This document shows, piece after piece, positions 18,001-26,528 of a DNA stretch of 64,000 nt; the stretch's first letter is position 1; the number at the start of each line of letters is the position of its first letter. The stretch comes from Collinsella stercoris DSM 13279 (GTDB lineage: Bacteria; Actinomycetota; Coriobacteriia; Coriobacteriales; Coriobacteriaceae). The DNA is taken from positions 2,170,001-2,234,000 of the forward strand of contig NZ_CP085935.1 in the NCBI RefSeq assembly GCF_020735465.1. The letters run 5' to 3'. The translations under genes and the position numbers were made by a program. A model generated the notes under the pieces. The model ran no database searches and had not been told where the DNA came from. It saw nothing but the letters and a program-made list of their open reading frames with translations.

Positions 18001-18133
18001 TCTCATCCGGACTATACCGTCGGCCCCGGAATCTCACCAGGTCAACCGCTGTGCGCGGCTCGCGGGCTCATGCGCGCAACGCGGGTTGCGTTTGCATTTA
18101 CCGCCGGTGGGGAATTGCGCCCCGCCCTGAAAC
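18001..18133 (-). promoter_or_regulatory. FMN riboswitch (RFN element)
   Basis: Read on the minus strand it begins CAGGGCGGGGCGCAATTCCC, continues with the CACCGGCGGTAAAT segment, then AGCCCGCGAGCC, and closes with GGGCCGACGGTATAGTCCGG and ATGAGAGA. These are the conserved blocks of the six-stem FMN aptamer. It ends 17 nt before the ribU ATG, with no room for a separate terminator, so control is likely at translation initiation. Confidence 0.95.
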
Positions 18134-18173
18134 AATATCGACTATAACGCGCCTCCCTGCGGTGCGCAACGGT

Positions 18174-18278
18174 CCGTCCGGGCGCGCGGGGTTTTGACAC
18201 GCAAACGTCCTCGGTGCCGAGCTTTGCTCGGCATCCTGCGGAATGTTTGCTTTGCCAAAACCCCGCGCGCCCGGACGG
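18174..18278. repeat. Long inverted repeat with 23-bp perfect arms
   Basis: Arms 18174..18196 and 18256..18278 are exact reverse complements. Inside, a second imperfect pair (GCAAAC...GTTTGC) and a tip hairpin GCCGAGctttgCTCGGC extend the stem. It lies upstream of the FMN riboswitch and before murB, with no gene ending at it, so it is not an obvious terminator. Probably a mobile or regulatory repeat. Confidence 0.6.
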
Positions 18279-18371
18279 CTGCTGCGAAGCATCCTCGAAA
18301 GGGTTATGGAGTCCGTGCGAGGGAGGGGGCGGGCTCGCCGATGGCCCAGGGGTCGTGTGTGGACGGTTGAA

Positions 18372-18518
18372 GCCGCAAATCGGGCGAAAAGGTAACGAAT
18401 TTCTGGATGTCCCGAGTAGACCGTGATTTTGAGCGGGGTCTTCCCAGATAAAATCGTTTATCAACAGGGTCTACTCGACCCCTCTTCAAATTCGTTACCT
18501 TTTCGCCCGATTTGCGGC
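18372..18518. repeat. Palindromic intergenic element, copy 2 (intact)
   Basis: Arms 18372..18402 and 18488..18518 are exact reverse complements of 31 bases; an inner pair CGAGTAGACC (18413..18422) and GGTCTACTCG (18468..18477) flanks a small hairpin. The arms share the GCCGCAAAT and GTAACGAA cores with the copy at 18..1558. It lies upstream of murB. No protein-coding signal. Confidence 0.8.
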
Positions 18519-18608
18519 ATCCTTCCCTTTTTGCGGGGGCATATGCAGGGAAAATCGGCGTCGCTGAGAGGTGCAGCCGCGGTGGGGCTGCATCTGGCGT
18601 CCAGTGGG

Positions 18609-18671
18609 CGTGACGCCGCACTGCCGTGGCGTGACGCCGCGCTGCCGTGGCGCGCGAATGCGCTGCCGCGG
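18609..18671. repeat. Three 21-bp tandem repeats
   Basis: Two near-identical 21-base units (18609..18629 and 18630..18650, one mismatch) and a third diverged unit (18651..18671) lie 150 bp upstream of murB. They are non-coding as far as I can see. Confidence 0.6.
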
Positions 18672-18819
18672 GGCTGCGGTCGCTCGGGGTGGGGCTGTCG
18701 ATTCGTTCGCATCGCTGTCCGGGTTGTCCTCCACATGCGGTGCAGAGTCGCGTGATTGGCGCGGCCGCTTGGGTATAGTGGGTCGTGACGATTTTGTATC
18801 CGGCCAATGGGAGGGCCCT

Positions 18820-19770
18820 ATGCACGAGCACGAGTATGTGAGCGAGGAGATGCTCTGCGTGTTGGCGCAGATCGCGGGTGAGGACAATGTGCTCATGACC
18901 GAACCCATGCGCGACCACACCACGTTCAAGATCGGCGGTCCCGCCGACGTGATGGTGACGCCCACGACGCCCGAGGCCCTCGTGCGGGTGCTCGATACGT
19001 GCTACCTGGGCAATGTGCCGGTGACGGTGGTGGGCAACGGGTCCGACCTGCTGGTGGGTGACCGCGGCGTCCGAGGCGTGGTGGTGTTGCTGCGCGACAA
19101 CCTGTCCGAGGTCGAGCTCGACGCCTCGCGCTGGCGCGTGACGGCGCAGGCCGGCGCGCTTTTGCGCGACGTGGCCCTTGCCGCCGCCGACGCGGGGCTC
19201 AGCGGCATGGAGCCCCTGTGGGGCATTCCCGCCACGGTGGGCGGCGCGTGCTTTATGAACGCGGGCGCCTACGACGGCACGACGGGCGAGGTTTTGGAGT
19301 CCGTTCGTGCGTATGTGCCCAGCAAGCAGGGCAATCGTGGCTCGGTGGTGACGCTCGAGGCTCGCGACCTCAACATGGGGTACCGCAAGAGCCGCGTCCA
19401 CGACGATGGGCTGATCGTCATCTCCGCCACCTTCAAGCTGTCTCCGTCGACCCCGGCGATGGTCCGCGCGGCCATGGATGACTATCAGGCGCGCCGCGAG
19501 GAAAAGCAGCCGCTCGAGATGGCGAGCGCCGGCTCTACGTTCAAGCGCCCGGCGGGCTATTTTGCCGGGAAGCTGATCATGGACGCAGGGTTGCGCGGCG
19601 CGCGCGTGGGCGATGCGCAGGTGAGCGAAAAGCATTGCGGCTTTGTGGTGAATACCGGTCACGCGAGCGCCAAGGACGTGCTCGGGCTGATCGAGCACGT
19701 GCAGAGCGAGGTCAAGGCCCAATTCGGCGTCGATTTGGAGCCCGAGGTCCGCATGGTGGGCGAGTTCTAG
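18820..19770 (+). CDS. murB: UDP-N-acetylenolpyruvoylglucosamine reductase
   Basis: A 316-residue FAD enzyme that reduces UDP-GlcNAc-enolpyruvate to UDP-MurNAc in peptidoglycan synthesis. The FAD domain shows HTTFKIGGPAD (about 29-39), GNGSDLLV and the MEPLWGIPATVGGACFMNAGAYD segment. The C-terminal domain has the SAGSTFKRP motif with the proton-donating serine and ends near LEPEVRMVGEF; it is a type IIa/b length without the long Tyr loop. Start at ATG 18820, with GGGAGGG upstream. Confidence 0.95.
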   Translation: MHEHEYVSEEMLCVLAQIAGEDNVLMTEPMRDHTTFKIGGPADVMVTPTTPEALVRVLDTCYLGNVPVTVVGNGSDLLVGDRGVRGVVVLLRDNLSEVELDASRWRVTAQAGALLRDVALAAADAGLSGMEPLWGIPATVGGACFMNAGAYDGTTGEVLESVRAYVPSKQGNRGSVVTLEARDLNMGYRKSRVHDDGLIVISATFKLSPSTPAMVRAAMDDYQARREEKQPLEMASAGSTFKRPAGYFAGKLIMDAGLRGARVGDAQVSEKHCGFVVNTGHASAKDVLGLIEHVQSEVKAQFGVDLEPEVRMVGEF

Positions 19771-19942
19771 GAGCTTCCCCATGTCATGTGCACATGGAGA
19801 GACGTTCCGTTGACGCGGTGAATCCGTCCCCTCTGTGCAGCGCGGCTCTTGCGCATGCTTTCGCGCGCGCCTCATGAGTGGAGGGCGGCGGGCGAGCTCG
19901 GTAGCGTGTACATGAAATCCGCGCGTTTTTGCACAGGGACGG

Positions 19943-21013
19943 CTACGCGCGGAAGTCGGTGAGCTCCTGCCAGCGGGAGGACTCGGCGGTCGTGCCGTCT
20001 TGCAGGATAAAGTACGCGGCGGTGCCCTCGCGGGCATCGGCGAGCGCGGAGCCCCCGCGGCTGCCGGCGACAAAGAGCGTGGTGGAGAGCGCGTCCGCCA
20101 GCGTCGAGCTGGGGCAAAAGATGGTGTCGCTCACCACGTCGGTCTGCACGGGCAGGCCGGTGCGCGGGTCGAGGATGTGCCAGTACGTAACGCCGTCCAG
20201 CTCGAACGTCCGCTCGTACAGGCCGCTGGTCACCAGCGAGCCGCCGTCCACGCGCGCGGTTCCCACCACGGAGGCGCCGCCGGGGTCGTTGGGGTCGCGG
20301 ATGCCCGTTTCCCAGGGCTCGCCGTTGGGCTTCTCCCCAAAGAGCGCGATGTTGCCGCCTAGGGAGAGGACCGCCGCGGTGGCGTGTGTCTCGCGTTCGA
20401 TCAGCTCGCAGAGGCGGTCGGCAACGTATCCCTTCGCGATGCCGCCCAGGTCGATTTTGGCCTCGGGGTCGGCGAGGCGAACGGTGGCCTGCTCCGCATC
20501 AAGCTCGACACAGCGCCAGTTCACATGGGGCAGGGCGTTTGCGATGTCGGCGTCGCTCGGGCGCACGCCTGCCGAGAAGTCCCAAAGCGTGGACACGGCG
20601 CCGATGGAGATGTCGAAGAGGCCTTGAGCCGATGCGCAAAACGCAAGCGCTTGCTCCAGCAGGTCGAGCGTGGCGGGGTCGACGGTGACTGCGGCGCCCT
20701 TGGCCGCATTGACGCGCGCGATGTCGGATGATTCGTCGTAGAGGTTGAACAGCTTGTCGTAGCGCGCGCATTCCTTGGCGAGCAGGGCCGGCGCCGAGCC
20801 ATCGCCGTATACGGTGAACGTGCAATACGTGTCAAAGGCGAAGGTCGATCCCGTGGAGGGCTCTGATCCGGCGTCGCTTGATTGCTGAGTGGCCGGCGTG
20901 TTGGCGCAACCGCTCAAGAGGGGGGCGGACAGCAGGGCCGCTGCGGCGGGCAGCAGGGAGATGGCCCCGGCGCACAGTGAGCGCCGGCTGAGGTTGCCGC
21001 TAGCGCTGCCCAT
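19943..21013 (-). CDS. apbE: FAD:protein FMN transferase (ApbE), lipoprotein
   Basis: A 356-residue exported enzyme that attaches FMN to threonine of redox proteins. The N-terminus has RRSLCAGAIS, a hydrophobic run and the lipobox LLSGC, so it is membrane-anchored outside the cell. ApbE motifs include FDTYCTFTVYG, KIDLGGIAKGYVADRL, LGGNIALFGEKPNG and the ILDPRTGLPV metal site. The ATG overlaps the end of the upstream Gx-type gene by 14 bp, so the two are coupled. No FMN-binding-domain substrate protein is in the window. Confidence 0.93.
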   Translation of the reverse strand: MGSASGNLSRRSLCAGAISLLPAAAALLSAPLLSGCANTPATQQSSDAGSEPSTGSTFAFDTYCTFTVYGDGSAPALLAKECARYDKLFNLYDESSDIARVNAAKGAAVTVDPATLDLLEQALAFCASAQGLFDISIGAVSTLWDFSAGVRPSDADIANALPHVNWRCVELDAEQATVRLADPEAKIDLGGIAKGYVADRLCELIERETHATAAVLSLGGNIALFGEKPNGEPWETGIRDPNDPGGASVVGTARVDGGSLVTSGLYERTFELDGVTYWHILDPRTGLPVQTDVVSDTIFCPSSTLADALSTTLFVAGSRGGSALADAREGTAAYFILQDGTTAESSRWQELTDFRA

Positions 21014-21686
21014 AAAACGCCTCTTGGGGGATCGCGCGGAGCACGAGTTGCGCGACGACGCCCACGGCAAGGCCGCAGAGCGTGCCGGCGATCGCGAGGA
21101 TGGGCGCATTGACCAGGGCGACCTGCGTGGAGAGCAGGGCCGCAACCGCGAGAAGCTGCCCCGCGTTGTGGGCGATGCCGCCCAAGACGGACGTGGCGAT
21201 TGGCGAAAACGCCCCGCTGCGCACGGCGAGCGCCATGACGGCCCATGAGAGCAGGCCGCCTGCCAGCGAGAACACCATCATCTGCAGGTTGGCGAAGAGC
21301 AGGGACGAGGCGAGGACCTTGGCGAACATGAGGTAGAGCCCGGGCTTTGCGCCGAGGCGCTCGAGCGCGATGAGCACGACGGCGTTGCCGAGTCCCAGTT
21401 TGACGCCCGGAACGATCGAGGGTGCCGGAATGAGCAGCTCGAGGTATCCGCACACGAGGGCGGCGGCGGTGAGGACGCCGTACAGCGCCGCGCGCCTCCC
21501 CGGCGACAGGGTTGCGGCAGGCGAGAACCCTGCGCTTGGCGTTTCGATGCTGGAGCCTTTGGCGGCGGAGGCCCCCATGCCCGCTTCACTGCTGTTCTGG
21601 GCGTCGGCGATGGGGATGTTCTCGTGGGCACGTGAGCCCTTCGGTTCGCTTTCGCCAATTCCTGATATGTCGCGCGTGAATTTCAT
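21000..21686 (-). CDS. Gx-type membrane protein (heptaprenyl diphosphate synthase component I-like)
   Basis: A 228-residue protein: a 65-residue disordered N-tail then about five membrane segments, with ELLIPAPSIVPGVKLGLGN and ALERLGAKPG, the signature of the 'Gx transporter'/HepT-like S-component family. These proteins often sit beside apbE and quinone or flavin genes and may import a precursor. Two ATGs are possible (21686 and 21695). The upstream one overlaps a TATAAT box at 21694..21699, so I prefer 21686 and note that a transcript from that box would be nearly leaderless. Confidence 0.8.
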   Translation of the reverse strand: MKFTRDISGIGESEPKGSRAHENIPIADAQNSSEAGMGASAAKGSSIETPSAGFSPAATLSPGRRAALYGVLTAAALVCGYLELLIPAPSIVPGVKLGLGNAVVLIALERLGAKPGLYLMFAKVLASSLLFANLQMMVFSLAGGLLSWAVMALAVRSGAFSPIATSVLGGIAHNAGQLLAVAALLSTQVALVNAPILAIAGTLCGLAVGVVAQLVLRAIPQEAFYGQR

Positions 21687-21693
21687 GGTTGCC

Positions 21694-21699
21694 ATTATA
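21694..21699 (-). promoter_or_regulatory. -10 box of a probable leaderless promoter
   Basis: The minus strand reads TATAAT ending 7 nt before the ATG at 21686. Transcription would start at or just before that ATG. No good -35 box is visible. Confidence 0.4.
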
Positions 21700-21751
21700 C
21701 GGGCTAGGGTACGCTGTGGGGAGTTGACGACCCATTCGAAAGGGGAAGCAT

Positions 21752-22111
21752 ATGTCCGTGTTGTTTGTCGAATATCCCAAGTGCACCACCTGCAAAAAGG
21801 CGAAGAAGTGGCTGGACGAGCACGGGGTGGAGTACGTCGATCGGCACATCGTCGAGGACAACCCGACCGCCGCTGAGCTCAAAGAGTGGCGCGAGCGCTC
21901 CGGCCTGCCGCTGCGCCGCTTCTTTAACACGAGCGGCATGAAGTACCGCGAGCTGGGCATCAAGGCCAAGCTCGACGCGGGCATGACCGACGAGGAGGCG
22001 TACGAGCTGCTCGCTACCGACGGCATGCTGGTCAAGCGTCCCATCGTCGTCACGGACGCGACGGTGCTCACGGGCTTTAAGGAGGCTGCGTGGGAAGATG
22101 CCCTGCTGTAG
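21752..22111 (+). CDS. ArsC/Spx-family thioredoxin-fold protein
   Basis: A 119-residue protein with the N-terminal redox motif CTTC (residues 11-14, in YPKCTTCKKAKKWL) and the C-terminal LVKRPIVVTD segment of the arsenate reductase/Spx/MgsR superfamily. A conserved RRFFNTSG loop is present. Without ars genes nearby it is more likely a thiol-disulfide or glutaredoxin-like reductase, or a regulator, than an arsenate detoxifier. GAAAGGGGAAG precedes the ATG. Confidence 0.85.
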   Translation: MSVLFVEYPKCTTCKKAKKWLDEHGVEYVDRHIVEDNPTAAELKEWRERSGLPLRRFFNTSGMKYRELGIKAKLDAGMTDEEAYELLATDGMLVKRPIVVTDATVLTGFKEAAWEDALL

Positions 22112-22140
22112 GCAGTCGCCTCGTCGCCTTACATGGCAAT

Positions 22141-22183
22141 AGCAGGGAGGGCCACCGATCTCTCATCGGTGGCCCTCCCTGCT
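22141..22183. terminator. Bidirectional hairpin terminator
   Basis: Exact 19-base arms 22141..22159 and 22165..22183 with a 5-base loop, between the convergent ArsC-like gene and nagA. The T-run on either side is weak. The remaining sequence to 22380 shows nothing I recognise. Confidence 0.75.
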
Positions 22184-22380
22184 TGTAACGGCATGGTCGC
22201 GTTGTCGGGGCTTCGCGGTGCCCGACTGCTCGGCGTCGTCGAGTCGGTGGGCCATGCCGTGGCTCCGGCGGGCTGCACCGCCGCGACGACGGGATGCGCC
22301 GGCGGGCATTGGCGTCGGAGCGCTCCGGAACGGGTGTGCCCGCACGCGCGCCATCGTTGCGTGCGGCTCCTGCCCGGGCG

Positions 22381-23541
22381 TTACGCTTGGTAGACGGTTC
22401 TGCCGCCCACGATCGTGCGGACCACCTCGTACGAGGCGTCGACGAGGGTGAGGTCGGCGTCGGACCCGCACGCGATGCGGCCCTTGCCGGCAAACCCGAT
22501 GAGACGCGCCGGGTTGTCGCTCATGAGGCGCACGGCGTGATCGACGTCGGTGTCTGCGAACGCCATGATATTGCGCAGCGCCTGGGCGAGCGTGAGCGTG
22601 GAGCCCGCACGCACGCCGGTGCTGGCGAGCTTGGCGTCGCCGTCGACCACCACCACGTCGTTCACGCCGAGCTTGTACTCGCCGTCGGGCAGGCCTGCTG
22701 CCATGATGGAGTCGGTGATCGCCACAACGTGGTCCCAGCCCTTGGCCTTGAGGTACAGGCGCACGCTGCCCGGGTGGAGGTGGCGCCCGTCGCAGATGGC
22801 CTCAACGTAGACATCGGTCTCAAGGCCCGCGCCAAAGATCGCGGGGTTGTGCTGGTGGAAGAGGCGGCATGCGTTGCCGCAGTGCGTGATGGCGGCAGCG
22901 CCGGCATCGATACACGTGATCGATTCATCGTAGCCAGCCCCTGAATGTCCGATGGCGCAGGTGATGCCCAGGGCGTTCAGCTGCGGGATGAGGTCCTCGA
23001 CGCCGGGGATCTCGGGCGCGAGGGTGGTGTAGCGCACATGGCCGCCCGAGGCCTCCTGGTAGGTGCGGAACAAATCGACGCTCGCCTCGTGCATGAGCAG
23101 GTGCTCGGGCATGGCACCCTTGTACTCACTCGACAGGCACGGTCCCTCCAGATGAATGCCCAGCAACGGCGCCCCGTCGTACGGGCCTCCCTCGATGACC
23201 TTGCGGGCCTGTTCCATGCACCAAAGCGTTTGCTCAGGCGTATCGGTTAGGACGGAGCACAACCAGCCTGTGACGCCTTGGCTTGCAAAAAAGCGACCGA
23301 TGGTGCGCAGACCCTCTTCGTCGGCGGCGTTCACGTCGATGCCGGCACCGCCGTGCGTGTGTACGTCGATGAACCCGGGCAGGACGGTCAGGCCCTCGGC
23401 GTCGATCTCGGGCAGCTCCTTAATGTTGGCGTAGCGCGCGGGCAGGCCGGTTATCCTGCCGTCCTCAACCACGATGTCGCGCTTTTCACTGCCGCTGGGG
23501 AGCGAGACAGTCGCGCCCTTGATGTAGAGAGAGTCGTTCAT
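22381..23541 (-). CDS. nagA: N-acetylglucosamine-6-phosphate deacetylase
   Basis: A 386-residue amidohydrolase that removes acetate from GlcNAc-6-P. It shows the metal and substrate motifs PGFIDVHTHGGAGIDV, GIHLEGPCLSSEYKGA, GHSGAGYDES (about 213-222) and ITDSIMAAGLPDG with the catalytic aspartate. Length is standard. It follows nagB by 9 nt with GGGAGG at its start, so both are one operon. It would also act on GlcNAc-6-P formed by MurQ (52.4 kb). Confidence 0.95.
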   Translation of the reverse strand: MNDSLYIKGATVSLPSGSEKRDIVVEDGRITGLPARYANIKELPEIDAEGLTVLPGFIDVHTHGGAGIDVNAADEEGLRTIGRFFASQGVTGWLCSVLTDTPEQTLWCMEQARKVIEGGPYDGAPLLGIHLEGPCLSSEYKGAMPEHLLMHEASVDLFRTYQEASGGHVRYTTLAPEIPGVEDLIPQLNALGITCAIGHSGAGYDESITCIDAGAAAITHCGNACRLFHQHNPAIFGAGLETDVYVEAICDGRHLHPGSVRLYLKAKGWDHVVAITDSIMAAGLPDGEYKLGVNDVVVVDGDAKLASTGVRAGSTLTLAQALRNIMAFADTDVDHAVRLMSDNPARLIGFAGKGRIACGSDADLTLVDASYEVVRTIVGGRTVYQA

Positions 23542-23550
23542 GATGCCTCC

Positions 23551-24372
23551 CTAGCAGGCCGCTTGGGCGGCGTTGGCGTTGACGTACACGCGCGCGTCCG
23601 GGTGGTTTTGCAAAAGCGTCGCGGGGAAATCGGAGCTGACCTCCCCATAGGCGGTGCGGCGGATCACGGCGCGATGCCAGTCGCGGAACACGCCGAGGCG
23701 GACCTTGCGCGCCCCCAGGATCTCGCTCATGCCAATGGTTACGCAGCGGTGCGGCATATCCTCGAGCGCCCCGCCCAAATCGCCGATGCAGTTGGTGGCG
23801 CGGGTCTCGGCATGGATGTCGAGCGTGCGGGTCTTGAGCTGGGCGAACTCCTCCGGCGTGAGGGAGGGGTCGGGCTCGTTGAACGCGAGGTGGCCGGTGA
23901 TGCCGATACCGCCAAAGGCGATGTCGACGCCGCCGAGCTCCTCGATGAGGGCGGGAACGCGACCGGGATCGAGCGGGTCGGGGAACACGCGCTGCTCGGC
24001 GGGCATGAGGAGCTCCGGGTCGATCTGGCCGTACACGGTGCGGTTCATAAAGCCGCGGAACGAGAGCGGGTCGTCCTCGTCGATCCACTCGTCATCGTCG
24101 GTAAGGTACTCGTCCATGTTGATGAACCAGCAGTTTTTGAGCGAGAGCCGCTCCTCGTTGACCAGGCGGACAAAGATGGGGTACTGGCCCACGGGGCCGA
24201 CGGGGCAGATGAAGACGGTCCTTTCGCCGCGCTCGTTGTGCTCGCGGATGGTGTTGACCATCTCGAGGGCGAGCTCGTAGAAGACCTCGCCCGAGTCGCC
24301 GAGCACGGTGAGCGGCACGCGCGCGCCGCGCCCCAGCTCCTCGGCGGGGATGTGGTAGTAGTCATGAACCAT
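23551..24372 (-). CDS. nagB: Glucosamine-6-phosphate deaminase
   Basis: A 273-residue isomerase/deaminase turning glucosamine-6-P into fructose-6-P and ammonia. The family motifs are present: NMDEYL (substrate loop), FGGIGITGHLAFNEP (active site Asp/His/Glu region) and the C-terminal segment. It diverges from E. coli NagB (FICPVGPVGQYP replaces the usual LPTGxTP), so it belongs to the anaerobe branch. ATG at 24372 with GAGGAG upstream. First gene of nagBA. Confidence 0.9.
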   Translation of the reverse strand: MVHDYYHIPAEELGRGARVPLTVLGDSGEVFYELALEMVNTIREHNERGERTVFICPVGPVGQYPIFVRLVNEERLSLKNCWFINMDEYLTDDDEWIDEDDPLSFRGFMNRTVYGQIDPELLMPAEQRVFPDPLDPGRVPALIEELGGVDIAFGGIGITGHLAFNEPDPSLTPEEFAQLKTRTLDIHAETRATNCIGDLGGALEDMPHRCVTIGMSEILGARKVRLGVFRDWHRAVIRRTAYGEVSSDFPATLLQNHPDARVYVNANAAQAAC

Positions 24373-24450
24373 GGTGACTCCTCATTCGTTGCGTAGTAAA
24401 ACAGCCGGACGCTGCATGGAGTGCAAGGCCCGGCTGGTGCGGTTGGAGGG

Positions 24451-24481
24451 CGCTGGCGCCCGGGGTGCGTGGGCGCCAGCG
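24451..24481. terminator. Hairpin between the ABC importer genes and nagB
   Basis: Exact 10-base arms at 24451..24460 and 24472..24481. No T-run follows on the minus strand, so it may slow or process the transcript rather than end it. Confidence 0.45.
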
Positions 24482-24502
24482 CGTAAGGGGGCGTGTCGGC
24501 GC

Positions 24503-25573
24503 TTACTTGATGTCGGCGTAGACCTTCTGGGCGTCGGTCATGACGTCCACGAGCACGTAATCCTCGACCGGCACCTCGGCGTCGATGGCGCCGCCGTCGA
24601 GGAAGACCTTTTGCTGGGCCTCGTAGTAGCCCTTGACGGTCTCTACGTCCTTGTCGGCTTCGACGGCTCCCTCCCAGTCGCCCTCTCCCACGGAGGCAAC
24701 GAGAGTGTCCTCAGGAAGCTCAAGCTCCTTGGCGAGCATCTTGGCAAGGTCCTCGGTGTGCTCGGCGCGGTAGATGTGGGCCTTGATGATGGCGGCGCCA
24801 AAGCGGGCGAGGATCTCGGAGTTCTTCTCGGCGTAATCAACGGCGCAGATGTAGGAGCCGGGGAAGGCGACCTTGTCGGAGTAGTCGACGTTGGTGCCCA
24901 GGACCAGGTAATCGTCACCGAGCTCCTGCTCGAGGGTGACGGTCGCCGGCGACCAGGTGGCGGCAGCGTCGATCTGGCCGGAGATGAGGGCGGTGGTCAT
25001 GCCGGAGACGTCCATCTCGGTGAGGGTCACGTCGTCCTTGGTGAGGCCGGCGTCCTCGAGGACGTACTGGAGGATGATCTCGGAGGACGTGCCGGCGGCG
25101 ACGCCCACGGTCTTGCCCTTGAGGTCGGCGGCCTTCTCGATGCCCTTGGCCTTGTTGGCAACCACGGCGTCGGCCTTGGAGAGCTGGTCAAAGGCAAAGA
25201 TCTTGGCCTCGCCCTGGATGCACAGGCTGTGGGCGCCGTGGCCGATCTGGGCGATGTCGATGTCGCCGGACTGCAGGGCGGTGATCTCCGCGGGGCCCTT
25301 CTGGAACTGCTGGGGCTCGACGGTGATGCCGACCTCCTCAAAGTAGCCCTGGTCGATGGCGGCGAACAGCGAGCCGGCGGAACCGAGGTTGGGCATGTAG
25401 GCGACCTTGAGGGTGACGGGGTCGTAGGAGGACTCGGCCTTGGCGGGGGTAGAGCCAGCAGGCTTGTCCTCGTTGCCGCCGCCGCAGCCGGCGAGACCGG
25501 TGGCGGCGAGGCCGAGGCCCGCGAGGCCGGCGAGCAGGCTGCGGCGGCTCATAGTGAAGTCGAGGTTGGACAT
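24503..25573 (-). CDS. ABC importer substrate-binding lipoprotein (nitrate/sulfonate/taurine type)
   Basis: A 356-residue lipoprotein: MSRRSLLAGLAGLGL signal, lipobox LAGC (about residue 30), then a periplasmic-binding fold with VTLKVAYMPNLGSAG, GDIDIAQIGHGAHS, GKTVGVAAGTSSE and SGQIDAAATWSPA, typical of the SsuA/TauA/NrtA family. Start has AAGGAG 6 nt upstream. Third gene of the importer operon, after a hairpin at 25654..25694 that may raise its separate expression. The ligand is unknown; sulfonates are the family default. Confidence 0.88.
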   Translation of the reverse strand: MSNLDFTMSRRSLLAGLAGLGLAATGLAGCGGGNEDKPAGSTPAKAESSYDPVTLKVAYMPNLGSAGSLFAAIDQGYFEEVGITVEPQQFQKGPAEITALQSGDIDIAQIGHGAHSLCIQGEAKIFAFDQLSKADAVVANKAKGIEKAADLKGKTVGVAAGTSSEIILQYVLEDAGLTKDDVTLTEMDVSGMTTALISGQIDAAATWSPATVTLEQELGDDYLVLGTNVDYSDKVAFPGSYICAVDYAEKNSEILARFGAAIIKAHIYRAEHTEDLAKMLAKELELPEDTLVASVGEGDWEGAVEADKDVETVKGYYEAQQKVFLDGGAIDAEVPVEDYVLVDVMTDAQKVYADIK

Positions 25574-25653
25574 GATGAACTCCTTTGCGTTCGTCGCGCC
25601 CCATGTGGGTGCACGTATCTACCTTGGTCATCTGCGGAGCAATGGGCTGCGTA

Positions 25654-25694
25654 CCCTCGTGTCGAGAAGCCGTAGACGTTCTCCGGCACGAGGG
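25654..25694 (-). other. Intercistronic stem-loop
   Basis: Arms CCCTCGTG (25654..25661) and CACGAGGG (25687..25694) enclose a second pair GAGAA/TTCTC, in the 163-bp gap between the ATPase and binding-protein genes. Such a structure could stabilise the binding-protein mRNA. Confidence 0.5.
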
Positions 25695-25736
25695 CACGGG
25701 GCGGGCAAGTGGAGTACCGTCGGTCCCGCGGATCCG

Positions 25737-26528
25737 TTATTTGCGGACGGAGAGGTACTCCTGGTACACCTGGCTCCAGATCTCGTTCTTGAGCTCCAGG
25801 AACCGGGGACTCATCTTGGTGGACTGGTCGCGGGGGTAGGGGATGTCGATGTCGATGATGTCCTTCACGCGGCCGGGGCGGGCACTCATGATCACGCAGC
25901 GCTGGCCCAAGATGATGGCCTCCTCGACGTCGTGGGTGATGAAGAAGCAGGTCTTGCGCTCCTTTTCCCATGTCTCGATGAGCTCCTGCTGGAGCTGGGT
26001 GCGCGTTTGGGCGTCGAGGGCGCCAAAGGGCTCGTCCATGAGGAGGACCTGCGGGTTGGTGGCGTAGGCGCGGGCGATGGCCACGCGCTGCTTCATGCCG
26101 CCGGAGAGCTCCTTGGGGTAGTGGCCGGCAAAGTCCTCGAGCTCGACCATCTTGAGGTACTTGTGCGCGATCTCGCGCGCCTCCTCCTTGGATTTGCCCT
26201 GCAGCTTGAGGCCGAACATGACGTTCTTCTCAACGGTGAGCCACGGGAAGAGGGCGTACTGCTGGAACACGATGCCGCGCTCCGGGCTGGGCCCGTCGAC
26301 CGGCTTGCCGTCGACGGTGACGGTTCCCTCGGTGGGGACGTCGAGGCCGCCGATGATGTTCAAGAGCGTGGACTTGCCGCAGCCGGACGGTCCCACCACC
26401 GTGATGAACTCGTTCTCGTGGATGTCGAGGTCGACGCCGTTGAGCGCCACCATCTCGCCATTGCGCGTTTGGAACTTCTTCACCACATGGTCGATATGGA
26501 CCTTTACTGCTGAGCCGTTTCCTGCCAT
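25737..26528 (-). CDS. ABC importer ATPase (nitrate/sulfonate/taurine type)
   Basis: A 263-residue ATPase with Walker A GPSGCGKST (about 44-52), Q-loop FQQYALFPWLTV, signature LSGGMKQRVAIARA, Walker B VLLMDEPFGALD and H-loop FFITHDVEEA. The motif set matches SsuB/TauB. It starts inside the permease gene (25-bp overlap) with AAAGGAGG upstream. It powers import of the ligand held by the downstream binding protein. Confidence 0.92.
   Translation of the reverse strand: MAGNGSAVKVHIDHVVKKFQTRNGEMVALNGVDLDIHENEFITVVGPSGCGKSTLLNIIGGLDVPTEGTVTVDGKPVDGPSPERGIVFQQYALFPWLTVEKNVMFGLKLQGKSKEEAREIAHKYLKMVELEDFAGHYPKELSGGMKQRVAIARAYATNPQVLLMDEPFGALDAQTRTQLQQELIETWEKERKTCFFITHDVEEAIILGQRCVIMSARPGRVKDIIDIDIPYPRDQSTKMSPRFLELKNEIWSQVYQEYLSVRK

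Noticed and set aside
21752..22111. Arsenate reductase arsC
   Set aside because: CTTC motif and absence of ars genes fit the wider ArsC/Spx family better than a dedicated arsenate reductase.
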